Shown here: positions 1-6,655 of the stretch, piece by piece
Position numbering within the stretch: position 1 is the first letter of the stretch
How the letters are laid out: every line of letters starts with the position of its first letter
From: CAYRVX01 sp964642165
Lineage (GTDB): Bacteria > Planctomycetota > Phycisphaerae > SM23-33
Direction of reading: 5' to 3'
DNA length: 10,033 bases
NCBI GenBank assembly: GCA_964642165.1
Contig: CAZXOC010000275.1
Coordinates: 1-10,033, forward strand
The notes under the pieces: model-generated
The model's database searches: none
Seen by the model: the letters and a program-made list of their open reading frames with translations, nothing else
Told to the model about the DNA's origin: nothing
Program-made: the position numbers and the translations under genes

Positions 1-4
1 AACA

Positions 5-1663
5 CTAGGGCGTTTCGTCCCGGCCCGCTTCGGGTTCTCCTTCGGCGCCCCCTTCCGGCGGTTCTTCGGCCGCGGCTTCCTGCGCGGCGGGCGCTTCGCC
101 CGGGGCCTCTCGCGCGTCCGCCGCGGCGGCGGGCTTGTGCAGGTCCTTGCTACGGTCCCGGATGCACAGGATGCCGAAGATCACGACGACGACGAGGGAC
201 AGCGGCGCGACGTAGCGGAAGGACATGAGCCCCCCGTGGTTGTCCGCCTCGTGCAACAGGGCGGCGGCTCGTCTCCTCGCCTGGGCAGCCGGCTTGCCCA
301 GGGGGCCCGAGGCATCGTCGGGCGGGCCGCTGTCGACCGCCGCGCGGAGGGCGCCCGCCGTCTTGCCTTCCGGCAGCTTCCCGTCTCTCCCGTACCCGGC
401 CAAGGCGTCCTTCACCGACTCGACGGCGCCCTGCATGTCGCGGCTGGCCACGCCTTCGGGCGGCGCCGGAACCAGGGGAGCATAGGTGACGGCTACCTCG
501 TCCAGGGCCGCCACCGTCTTCTGCTCGTTGTCGACGAGGCGCTCGTGGAGGTAGCCGTCGGCGATGTAACCCATCGCCGGCGGGGCGATCAGCCCGGCGG
601 CCAGCATCCCCGTGGCGCCCATCACCGCCAGGGCCAGGGGACCGCCCTTGGTCACTCGCTCGGCCGTCGTGCCGATCATCATCGGCCAGAAGTAACACAC
701 GCCGACGGCGAAGACCGTGGCCGAAAGGAACGCGAACCAGGTGGACGTCGAATAGCTGAGCATGGTCAGCCCGATGCCCGCGACCGCGGCCGAGATGAGC
801 AGGATGCTGGCATTCGACAGCGCGCGGCCCACCGCGCCGGCGAAGGATCGCAGCACGGCCATGAGGCCGTTGATGTAGGCCAGCACCAGGATGCCGGGGA
901 TTCCTCCGGCCCGCAGGACCGCCGGGATCCACGCGCCCGGGGCCAGCTCCAGCGAGGCCGTGATCATCATGCACAGCAGGAGGACCAGGAACAGCGGCCG
1001 GTAGAACGTCTCCCGGAGCATCTCGCCGAAGGAGACCCCCGACTGGACGCGCTCGGTGACCGGGAACTTCTGCCCGGTGAACAGCAGGCCGTAGATCACC
1101 GTCGGGACCAGGATCAGCCCCAGCTTCAACTGCCAGAACGGCGCGCCGACCTTGTCGAAGAGGAACGAGAGAACGGCACCGATGAGGATTCCGCCGGGGA
1201 ACCAGAGGTGGAAGTGGGCGAGCTTTTCGGTCTTCCGGTCCGGGTAGATGGTGGTCACGAGCGGGTTGCAGGCCGCCTGGACGGCCCCGTTGCCCAGAGC
1301 GAGGATCAGCGCCCCGCCGAACAGCATCCAGAACGCCGCGGGCCCCGTGGCGGAGATCATCAGCAGCGGGCCTGCCAGGTGGCAGACGAGCGCAACGCGA
1401 AGCACTCGCTTCATCCCCAGGGCGTCGCAGAGCGACCCGAGGACCAGCATGGAGACGGTGCAGCCTCCCAGGGACGCCCCGGCGATCCAGCCGACGTCCT
1501 TGTTGGCCAGGCCGAACGCCGCCTTGAGCGGGAACAGGCTGGCGGCCACCACCGCAAAGCCCACCGACGTGGCGATGAGCGACAGGCAACTGCCGAGGAA
1601 CAGGCGTCGAGGGTCGATCCCCGTGAGGTCCGCGCCGCTGCTCCGGATCGTTTCTGGCGTCAC
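5..1663 (-). CDS. Major facilitator superfamily transporter with soluble insert
   Basis: A 552-residue inner-membrane secondary transporter; substrate not determinable, possibly a sugar because the 'NPLVTTIYPDRK' stretch (residues 133-144) recalls sugar-transporting FHS/FucP-like MFS members. Hydrophobic segments run from residue 21 to 369, with an MFS motif-A-like loop 'GSLCDALGMKRVL' at 76-88 between TM2 and TM3. The sequence then leaves the membrane: residues 370-482 are hydrophilic and rich in Ala, Asp, Glu and Lys, before one last membrane helix at 484-501. An Ala/Glu/Pro-rich acidic tail of about 50 residues follows. The start is GTG at 1663, chosen because GGAGG lies seven bases upstream; no in-frame ATG is as well placed. 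The gene follows the NCS1 permease on the same strand, but 373 bases with hairpins argue for a separate transcript. The fold is certain; the substrate is unknown. Confidence 0.88.
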   Translation of the reverse strand: MTPETIRSSGADLTGIDPRRLFLGSCLSLIATSVGFAVVAASLFPLKAAFGLANKDVGWIAGASLGGCTVSMLVLGSLCDALGMKRVLRVALVCHLAGPLLMISATGPAAFWMLFGGALILALGNGAVQAACNPLVTTIYPDRKTEKLAHFHLWFPGGILIGAVLSFLFDKVGAPFWQLKLGLILVPTVIYGLLFTGQKFPVTERVQSGVSFGEMLRETFYRPLFLVLLLCMMITASLELAPGAWIPAVLRAGGIPGILVLAYINGLMAVLRSFAGAVGRALSNASILLISAAVAGIGLTMLSYSTSTWFAFLSATVFAVGVCYFWPMMIGTTAERVTKGGPLALAVMGATGMLAAGLIAPPAMGYIADGYLHERLVDNEQKTVAALDEVAVTYAPLVPAPPEGVASRDMQGAVESVKDALAGYGRDGKLPEGKTAGALRAAVDSGPPDDASGPLGKPAAQARRRAAALLHEADNHGGLMSFRYVAPLSLVVVVIFGILCIRDRSKDLHKPAAAADAREAPGEAPAAQEAAAEEPPEGGAEGEPEAGRDETP

Positions 1664-1717
1664 GATGCGTCCTCCCTGCCGGCGTTGTCTCGGGCTCGGA
1701 CGGGCCCTGTCCCGCCC

Positions 1718-1769
1718 CGTTCCGGATCGTGCCGTGTCGGAACGTAGCTTCGCCGCGCGCCGTCCGCAA
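1718..1769 (-). promoter_or_regulatory. Candidate promoter with overlapping inverted repeat upstream of the MFS gene
   Basis: Read on the minus strand, TTGCGG (1769-1764) and TACGTT (1746-1741) are spaced by exactly 17 bases, a weak match to a housekeeping sigma promoter. The inverted repeat CGTTCCG/CGGAACG (1718-1724 and 1738-1744, 13-base centre) overlaps the -10 element and the expected start point, the usual position for a repressor operator. Both hexamers match the consensus at only about half of positions, so this is a suggestion. Confidence 0.25.
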
Positions 1770-1917
1770 CCGCCAGTTCGTCTTGAAGCGGCGGGCGGTT
1801 GTGCCGCGCCGGCACGATGGTCCCGCAGCCCTCACTCCGCGCGCGCCGATCGCCCCGCCTGCGATGGGCAGGGCGATCGGGCGGCAGAACGTGAATGTCG
1901 CGGCCAAGGACCGGACG

Positions 1918-1975
1918 GGCGGCTTGCCAAAAGCCCGCCGATCCCTCGTGCGGGCGGCTCGCATGCCGCCCGCAC
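1918..1975 (-). terminator. Two tandem hairpins downstream of the NCS1 permease
   Basis: Sixty-odd bases past the permease stop lies a perfect 11-bp stem, GTGCGGGCGGC (1948-1958) and GCCGCCCGCAC (1965-1975), with a 6-base loop. It is followed on the minus strand by a second stem, GGCGGCTT (1918-1925) with AAGCCCGCC (1931-1939), carrying one bulged C. There is no following U-tract, so these are either GC-rich, non-canonical terminators or 3'-end protecting structures for the permease mRNA. Stem geometry is read directly; the role is inferred. Confidence 0.5.
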
Positions 1976-2036
1976 AAGCCCGCGTGACCGCCCCGGGCCG
2001 AACCGGTCAACCGGTCGGCCGGGCAGCGCTGTCGTA

Positions 2037-3530
2037 TTACGCCTCGGTCGGCTGGGGTTCTTCCTGCGCCGGAGCCTCTGCCGGGGCCGGAGCTTTCTCC
2101 GGGCCGCCTTCCGTCGCAAGGACCTTCGTCTCGAGGCCCGCCTTCGCCAGGATGACGTAGAGGACGAACCCGACGACAAAGGCCGCCACCGGCGGGCACG
2201 GGATCTTGCCGGCCATGGCTGGGACCAGCATGCCGATGGCGCCCACGGCGAAGCCGACGACCCACGAGATCCACCCGGCGAGGTTCCACCCGGCCCGCGG
2301 CCCGGCCCACTTCTGGCCGGCCAGGAGATAGTCGGCCATCATGGCGCCGCAGACGGGTCCGAACGAAGCCCCGATGATGGTGAACATCCGGGCCGCGTCG
2401 CCGGCCCATCCCGTGACGGCCAGGACGATGGCGACCAGCGCGCCGAGGCCGACGGAGATCCAGGGGTTCACCTTCGGCAGCGTGGTCTTGAAGCTGTTCG
2501 CCGCGATGAAGGAGGAGAAGCAGGCCGCCGGGAAGGCGGCCAGGGCCAGCAGGAACATGAAGACGTTGCCGGCCTTGCTGCCCACGATGTTTGCCATCAG
2601 GTTGGTGGTCGCCATCGCGCCGCTCTCGCCGGCCTTGCCGCCGCCGTAGGCGCCCGCGACGATGAGCAGCGACAGGCCGCCGGCGACGACCGTCGCCAGG
2701 GCGATGCCCACGAGGCCGCCGAGCTGCACGTCCTTGGTGTTGCGGTTGTTCATGCCGAAGTCGGCCCCCGCGGCGCCCGCGGTCATGAAGAAGCCGACGA
2801 TGTAGGTGCACAGCATGAGGATCACGCCCCAGGAGGTCAGGGACACGCTTGGCGTCACGGTGGCGCCCGCCACGGTATGCTCCACCTTCGTCGCCTCCTG
2901 GAGCTTCGCGGCGTCGAAGCTGCCGAGGCCCCCGGCGCTGGCGACGAACAGGATGACGAGGATGGCCAGGGGGATCAGGGGTACGAACGTCGCCACGCGA
3001 GCGACGTACTTGATGCCCTTGAGTCCCACGAAGGCCCCCGCGACGGCCCACACGGTCGCCACGATGGCATGGGGGACCGAGGGGAAGCCGTGGCCGAACG
3101 GCGCGCACAGCAGAATGCCCGCGAAAAACGCGTTCACCGCGAGCCAGCCGAACTGGAGCAGCCCCATCACGAACCCCGGCATGATGAACCCGCCCTGCAC
3201 CCCGTACGTCGATGTCCCGACGATGTACAGCGGCAGGCCGGTCTTCATGCCCAGCAGCCCGGGTACCAGGTAGGTCAGGAAGTGGCACAGGAGGGCCGCC
3301 ACAATGAGCCCGACGAACGCCACGCCCAGGCCCTGAGCCAGGGTGCCCCCGAGGAAGTTGCTGATCCCACTGTCCTTGACGAGCTCCTGGCCCACGGGGA
3401 CCTGGAACCAGAACACGAACCACAGCATGATGCCCGCGTAGGTCTGCGCGGTGTTCTTGTACCACGCGGTGCGGGCGCCCGGCGGCACCGGCTGGGCCGA
3501 TGCCACGTAATCCGGCAGCTTCGAGGCCAT
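2037..3530 (-). CDS. NCS1 family permease (cytosine/purine permease type)
   Basis: A 497-residue polytopic inner-membrane symporter of the nucleobase:cation symporter-1 family (CodB-like), expected to import a nucleobase, hydantoin, allantoin or similar small heterocycle with H+ or Na+. Supporting features are about twelve hydrophobic segments, the conserved glycine-rich early region 'GTSTYGVQGGFIMPG' (105-119) leading into 'FGWLAVNAFFAG' (127-138), and the late motif 'ASFGPVCGAMMADYLL' (388-403) that typifies the family. The C-terminal 30 residues form a Pro/Ala/Glu tail outside the membrane, as in the neighbouring MFS protein. The ATG at 3530 is preceded by GAGGAG at seven bases, fixing the start. 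A promoter is proposed at 3603-3631 and hairpins follow the stop, so it is probably monocistronic. Substrate cannot be read from sequence; no deaminase or catabolic gene lies beside it. Confidence 0.88.
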   Translation of the reverse strand: MASKLPDYVASAQPVPPGARTAWYKNTAQTYAGIMLWFVFWFQVPVGQELVKDSGISNFLGGTLAQGLGVAFVGLIVAALLCHFLTYLVPGLLGMKTGLPLYIVGTSTYGVQGGFIMPGFVMGLLQFGWLAVNAFFAGILLCAPFGHGFPSVPHAIVATVWAVAGAFVGLKGIKYVARVATFVPLIPLAILVILFVASAGGLGSFDAAKLQEATKVEHTVAGATVTPSVSLTSWGVILMLCTYIVGFFMTAGAAGADFGMNNRNTKDVQLGGLVGIALATVVAGGLSLLIVAGAYGGGKAGESGAMATTNLMANIVGSKAGNVFMFLLALAAFPAACFSSFIAANSFKTTLPKVNPWISVGLGALVAIVLAVTGWAGDAARMFTIIGASFGPVCGAMMADYLLAGQKWAGPRAGWNLAGWISWVVGFAVGAIGMLVPAMAGKIPCPPVAAFVVGFVLYVILAKAGLETKVLATEGGPEKAPAPAEAPAQEEPQPTEA

Positions 3531-3602
3531 GTGAGTTCTCCTCAGTCAGGACTTGCTGTAGTCGCCGCCCAGCCCGGCACCTATGCCGAGCAGTCTCCGG
3601 GG

Positions 3603-3631
3603 AATATACGCGTCCCCCCTGCCTGCGTCCA
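3603..3631 (-). promoter_or_regulatory. Candidate sigma-70-type promoter of the NCS1 permease
   Basis: On the minus strand TGGACG (3631-3626), 17 bases, then TATATT (3608-3603) match the -35 and -10 consensus at four and five of six positions. TATATT stands out as one of the few AT-rich hexamers in a GC-rich gap. Transcription would start near 3596, leaving a leader of about 65 bases before the ATG at 3530. No operator repeat is evident. Confidence 0.45.
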
Positions 3632-3753
3632 GGTTCGGCCGGGAGTTTTTCCGCCCCCCGCGCGGCGGCTTCCCGCGGCGGGTGAGGCCCCCTGCGTCCG
3701 GGGACGGACCGCCGTGGCAGCCGCGATCGCAATGGGTCCGGGTGCCGAGCCGG

Positions 3754-5235
3754 TCACTTGGCTGCCGGCCAGTCGCGCCCCGTCAGGGCCTTCATGTGGC
3801 GCGGGACGTCGCGGCTGCGCATCACGGGCGGCAGCGGGCCGATCGAGGACAGGATGAACGTGGCGCTGTTGCGGTAGTTCAGCGAGCCGTGCGTGCTGGC
3901 GACCTTCGCGAACTTCGAGAACGTCCGCGAGCCGGAGAAGTACTCATCCGCCAGGGAGACGATCACGTCGGCGGGGTTCTCCACCAGCGCGAAGTGCGCC
4001 CGCCAGAGCCGCTGGAGCGGGGCGGGGTACACGTGCGTGGCCGTGGCGCGGAGCAGCTCGTCGGCGTCGTAATAGCCGTCGCGGTCGGGCGTCAGCTTCG
4101 CGAGGACGGGCTTGAGCTTCAGCGGGTCGCCCCCGGTCGGCTCGTAGCGGAAGCGCCCGGATCGCTCGCGGATGACGGCGCGCCCGTCCTGCGGGCAGCG
4201 CAGGAGGACGGCGTCGTTCGCGGCGTGGCTGGCCAGCTCCACGCCTTCGCACTCGACCAGGTCGGCGGACAGCTCGGACGGGCTCTTCGTGGCGAAGCTG
4301 GCGTACGTCTCCAGCCCGAAGCGGATGTACGCGACGTCGCGCTTGCCCTTCAGGCGTTCCGTGAGCCGCCAGCCGCGCCGCTTCAGGTGCTCCTCGATGG
4401 GCGCGCGCTTCGCGGGCGTGTAGCTGTGGCCGTGATCTGCCAGCAGCGTGACCTTCACGAGCCCCCGCGTCTCCCAGACGACCTGGTTGACGAGTTGCTC
4501 GATCTTCCGCAGGCAGTCGCGGTGGCCCCCGGCGCCCCGCTTCGTGCCGACGCCGGCGCTGCTGACGTAGTAGGCGCGGACCTCCTGCGTTCGCCGCCGG
4601 TCGAAGACGCGCTTGGAGTCGTTGATCTCCTTGCCGAAGACCTGCCACGGCAGCACGTAGCCGATGGCGTCCCAGATCAGGTTCGCCCGGTAGTGCAGCA
4701 GGCGGTTGTAGGGCGTGTTGTCGCCGCGGAGATAGGCCCCCGACCCGCCGACGACGCGTCCGGCCTTGTGGTCGTAGTACTTCGCCTCGAAGCCCTGGCA
4801 CGGCACGTAGGCGAAGAAGTCCTCGAAGCACACGTCGGTCAGCGTGGGGTACGGCGCGATGACGCGGCTGGGCGGATGACACAGCCGCAGGTGGCCGGCG
4901 TCGTAGAACTGCTTCAGCAGGTCGTACCCGATGCCGTCGACGACGATCACCAGGTGGCGGCACCGGTCGAGGGCGAGGGCGTCGAGGTCCACGGTCTCGT
5001 CGGGCCGGCCGTCGCCGGTCCGGTCGTAGGCGATGCGGTCGACGCGCCCGTTGGGATCGTGGTGCGCGAAGTAGTCGGCGCGGCCGTCGCCGTCCGTGTC
5101 GTAGGACGACACGAGCGAGGGGGCCTGCGCCGCTTCCAAGGGCGAGGCGGGGAAGAACACCGGCTTCTGGCAGCCCGCCAGGGGCCCCAGCGCGCAGGCG
5201 AGCACCCCCAGCAGCGGCGGGAACGGCGATCTCAT
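3754..5235 (-). CDS. Alkaline-phosphatase superfamily (phosphodiesterase/pyrophosphatase-like) lipoprotein
   Basis: A 493-residue predicted lipoprotein with an alkaline-phosphatase-fold hydrolase domain, probably acting on a phosphate ester or diester outside the cytoplasm; the substrate is unknown. The N-terminus is a type II signal peptide ending in LAGC (lipidated Cys22). Residues 46-79 hold DxDxDG-type calcium-loop-like repeats ('DTDGDGRAD', 'DRTGDGRPD', with a weaker 'DPNGRVD' between). The catalytic fold is marked by 'VIVVDGIGYD' (metal Asp100), 'PYPTLTDVCFEDFF' (nucleophile Thr131 or Thr133), 'LLADHGHS' (Asp268, His269) and 'STHGSLN' (His449). The Asp...His pair usually found near 'SSAGVGTKRG' (226-235) is not apparent. 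The ATG at 5235 was chosen over an upstream in-frame ATG at 5280 because AGGAG lies seven bases before it and the signal peptide begins there. Divergent from the dehydrogenase at 5311. Fold confident, activity uncertain. Confidence 0.85.
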   Translation of the reverse strand: MRSPFPPLLGVLACALGPLAGCQKPVFFPASPLEAAQAPSLVSSYDTDGDGRADYFAHHDPNGRVDRIAYDRTGDGRPDETVDLDALALDRCRHLVIVVDGIGYDLLKQFYDAGHLRLCHPPSRVIAPYPTLTDVCFEDFFAYVPCQGFEAKYYDHKAGRVVGGSGAYLRGDNTPYNRLLHYRANLIWDAIGYVLPWQVFGKEINDSKRVFDRRRTQEVRAYYVSSAGVGTKRGAGGHRDCLRKIEQLVNQVVWETRGLVKVTLLADHGHSYTPAKRAPIEEHLKRRGWRLTERLKGKRDVAYIRFGLETYASFATKSPSELSADLVECEGVELASHAANDAVLLRCPQDGRAVIRERSGRFRYEPTGGDPLKLKPVLAKLTPDRDGYYDADELLRATATHVYPAPLQRLWRAHFALVENPADVIVSLADEYFSGSRTFSKFAKVASTHGSLNYRNSATFILSSIGPLPPVMRSRDVPRHMKALTGRDWPAAK

Positions 5236-5310
5236 GCGTGCACTCCTGTCGCGGCGGCCGGGGCGAATTCCGACTTCCAATTCCAGCTTTCGACGCTACT
5301 CTGTATCGAC
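5236..5310. promoter_or_regulatory. Divergent intergenic region between the lipoprotein and dehydrogenase genes
   Basis: Only 75 bases separate two divergent starts, so both promoters must lie here or overlap coding sequence. The minus-strand half contains the lipoprotein's AGGAG. The plus-strand half lacks any Shine-Dalgarno; a -10-like TACTCT at 5297-5302 sits so close to the ATG at 5311 that the transcript could be leaderless. A short direct repeat AATTCC-GACTTCC-AATTCC (5266-5284) lies in the middle and could be a regulator site. None of these elements is a strong match. Confidence 0.35.
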
Positions 5311-6558
5311 ATGCAGGCGGTCTTCTATGGTGTCAATCCGGCCGGCTGGGCCACGTGCCTCTGGCTTCGGCACCTCTGGCGCGGGTGCCTGCTGTCCCGG
5401 TTGAACGGGCTTTCGCTGCGTGAGGTTCCGCCGCCGGAGCTGCCCGCCGACGACTGGGTCCGCGTGCGGACGTTGATGGCGGGCATCTGCGGGACCGACC
5501 TGGCGCTGCTGGCGCAGAAGCAGCCGCCCGATTCGCTGCTCCAGGCGTTCAGCTCCCTGCCGTCGGTGTTCGGGCACGAGAACGTGGCGCTGGTGGAGGA
5601 GGTGGGTCCCGGGGTCGAGGCCTCGTGGCTCGGCCGGCGGGTGTGCGTGGAGCCGACGCTCTGCTGCGAGGTCCGCGGGATCGATCCGCCCTGCGACCGC
5701 TGCCGGGAGGGGCACTTCGGGGCGTGCGAGAACTTCGGCGCCGACGGCACGGGGCGCGCCGGGCTTCCGCCCGGAACCAGCATCGGCTTTAACCGCCGCA
5801 CCGGCGGGGCCTTCGCCGAGCACTTCGTCGCCCACGTCAGCCAGCTCATCCCCGTGCCCGACGGCGTGCCGGACGAGCATGCGGTGCTGACCGACCCGGC
5901 TGCGTGCAGCCTGCACGCCGTGCTCCGGGCCGACCTCACCGCCGCCCGGCAGGTCCTCATCTTGGGCTCCGGCGTGCTGGGCCTGGGGGCGATTGCGGCC
6001 CTGCGCGTGCTGGGCTGCCAGGCGCGGGTCGACGCCCTCGACCTGCACGGGCACCTGGGCGAGCTGGCCGTGGCGATGGGCGCCGACGAGTTCCTTCAGC
6101 TCTCCGCGGACAAGCGCGGGCGGTATGAGGCGATCGCCCGCCGCACCGGGGCAAGCGTCCACCGGGCGCGATTCGGCAACTACACGCTCTCCGGCGGCTA
6201 CGACGTCGTCTTCGACTGCGTGGGCACGCGGCGGAGCCTGGACGAGTCGCTGCGGTGGACGCGCAGCCGGGGGCAGACGGTTCTCCTGGCGACGGGGCAC
6301 GGCCGGGGGACCGACCTGACGCCGATCTGGTTCACGGAGTTGACCGTGCGGGGCGCCTACGGGCGGCAGGTGGAGCAGTTCGAGGGACGGCGAATCGCCA
6401 CGTACCAGCTCGTCCACGAGTTGATGGCCTCGGGCGAGCTGGACGTCCGGCGGCTGCTGACGCACACGTTCCGCCTGGCCGAGTACCGCCGGGCGTTCGA
6501 GGTGGGGCTGGCCAAGGACGAGCACCAGGCCGTGAAGGTGGCGTTCGATTTCAGGTGA
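5311..6558 (+). CDS. Zinc-dependent medium-chain alcohol/polyol dehydrogenase
   Basis: A 415-residue cytoplasmic NAD(P)-dependent oxidoreductase of the MDR superfamily, oxidising an alcohol or polyol; the exact substrate is unknown. The GroES-like half carries the catalytic-zinc motif 'GICGTDLA' (Cys60) and 'FGHENV' (His89, Glu90), with Asp195 in 'LTDPAACSLHAV' near the position of the third ligand. The structural-zinc lobe is 'DPPCDRCREGHFGAC' (125-139), with Cys128, Cys131 and Cys139 but Asp125 in place of the usual first cysteine. The Rossmann half opens with 'ILGSGVLGLG' (217-226; GxGxxG) and has acidic residues at 242-244, favouring NAD. At 415 residues it is longer than the common 340-380; the extra length is near the N-terminus (residues 8-34, Trp/Leu-rich) and around 140-165 and 265-295. 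The ATG at 5311 gives the classic 'MQAVFYG' opening but has no Shine-Dalgarno. The neighbouring genes do not suggest its pathway. Confidence 0.9.
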   Translation: MQAVFYGVNPAGWATCLWLRHLWRGCLLSRLNGLSLREVPPPELPADDWVRVRTLMAGICGTDLALLAQKQPPDSLLQAFSSLPSVFGHENVALVEEVGPGVEASWLGRRVCVEPTLCCEVRGIDPPCDRCREGHFGACENFGADGTGRAGLPPGTSIGFNRRTGGAFAEHFVAHVSQLIPVPDGVPDEHAVLTDPAACSLHAVLRADLTAARQVLILGSGVLGLGAIAALRVLGCQARVDALDLHGHLGELAVAMGADEFLQLSADKRGRYEAIARRTGASVHRARFGNYTLSGGYDVVFDCVGTRRSLDESLRWTRSRGQTVLLATGHGRGTDLTPIWFTELTVRGAYGRQVEQFEGRRIATYQLVHELMASGELDVRRLLTHTFRLAEYRRAFEVGLAKDEHQAVKVAFDFR

Positions 6559-6581
6559 GCTTCCGGCGAACCGCTCTCGGC

Positions 6582-6614
6582 GGCGAGCCGCCGCGGCACC
6601 GGGGGCGGCTCGCC
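6582..6614 (+). terminator. Perfect 11-bp hairpin between the dehydrogenase and purE
   Basis: GGCGAGCCGCC (6582-6592) and GGCGGCTCGCC (6604-6614) pair perfectly around an 11-base loop, 24 bases after the dehydrogenase stop and 41 before purE. The left arm also belongs to a palindrome GGCGGC-GA-GCCGCC (6579-6592), so two folds compete. No U-tract follows. It may terminate, attenuate purE, or stabilise the upstream mRNA end. Confidence 0.5.
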
Positions 6615-6655
6615 CCGCGCAAGGCGAATCGCGGGGGGGGGCGAAAGGACGACGC

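Larger units (their letters stand above)
1664..2036. other. Intergenic region between the NCS1 and MFS genes, no gene seen
   Basis: These 373 bases contain no open frame with protein-like composition; open frames here are Arg/Pro/Ala-rich by-products of high GC. The region holds the MFS Shine-Dalgarno (around 1671-1675), the promoter/inverted repeat listed separately, a small hairpin GTGCCG-CGC-CGGCAC at 1801-1815, and the two stronger hairpins at 1918-1975. Confidence 0.7.

Noticed and set aside
137..3857. Long plus-strand open frames across the two transporter genes
   Set aside because: Composition is His/Arg/Asp/Gly-rich low-complexity, without membrane segments or motifs, and they mirror the strongly supported transporter genes on the minus strand.
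5236..5280. Fifteen-residue N-terminal extension of the phosphatase-fold lipoprotein
   Set aside because: It would place a basic stretch before the signal peptide and ignore the well placed AGGAG before the ATG at 5235.
3583..5310. Very long plus-strand open frame continuing in frame into the dehydrogenase
   Set aside because: It lies antisense to the lipoprotein gene, its product is Arg/Val/Gly-rich with no domain, and it is open only because of GC-biased codons on the other strand. The dehydrogenase begins at 5311 with MQAVFYG.
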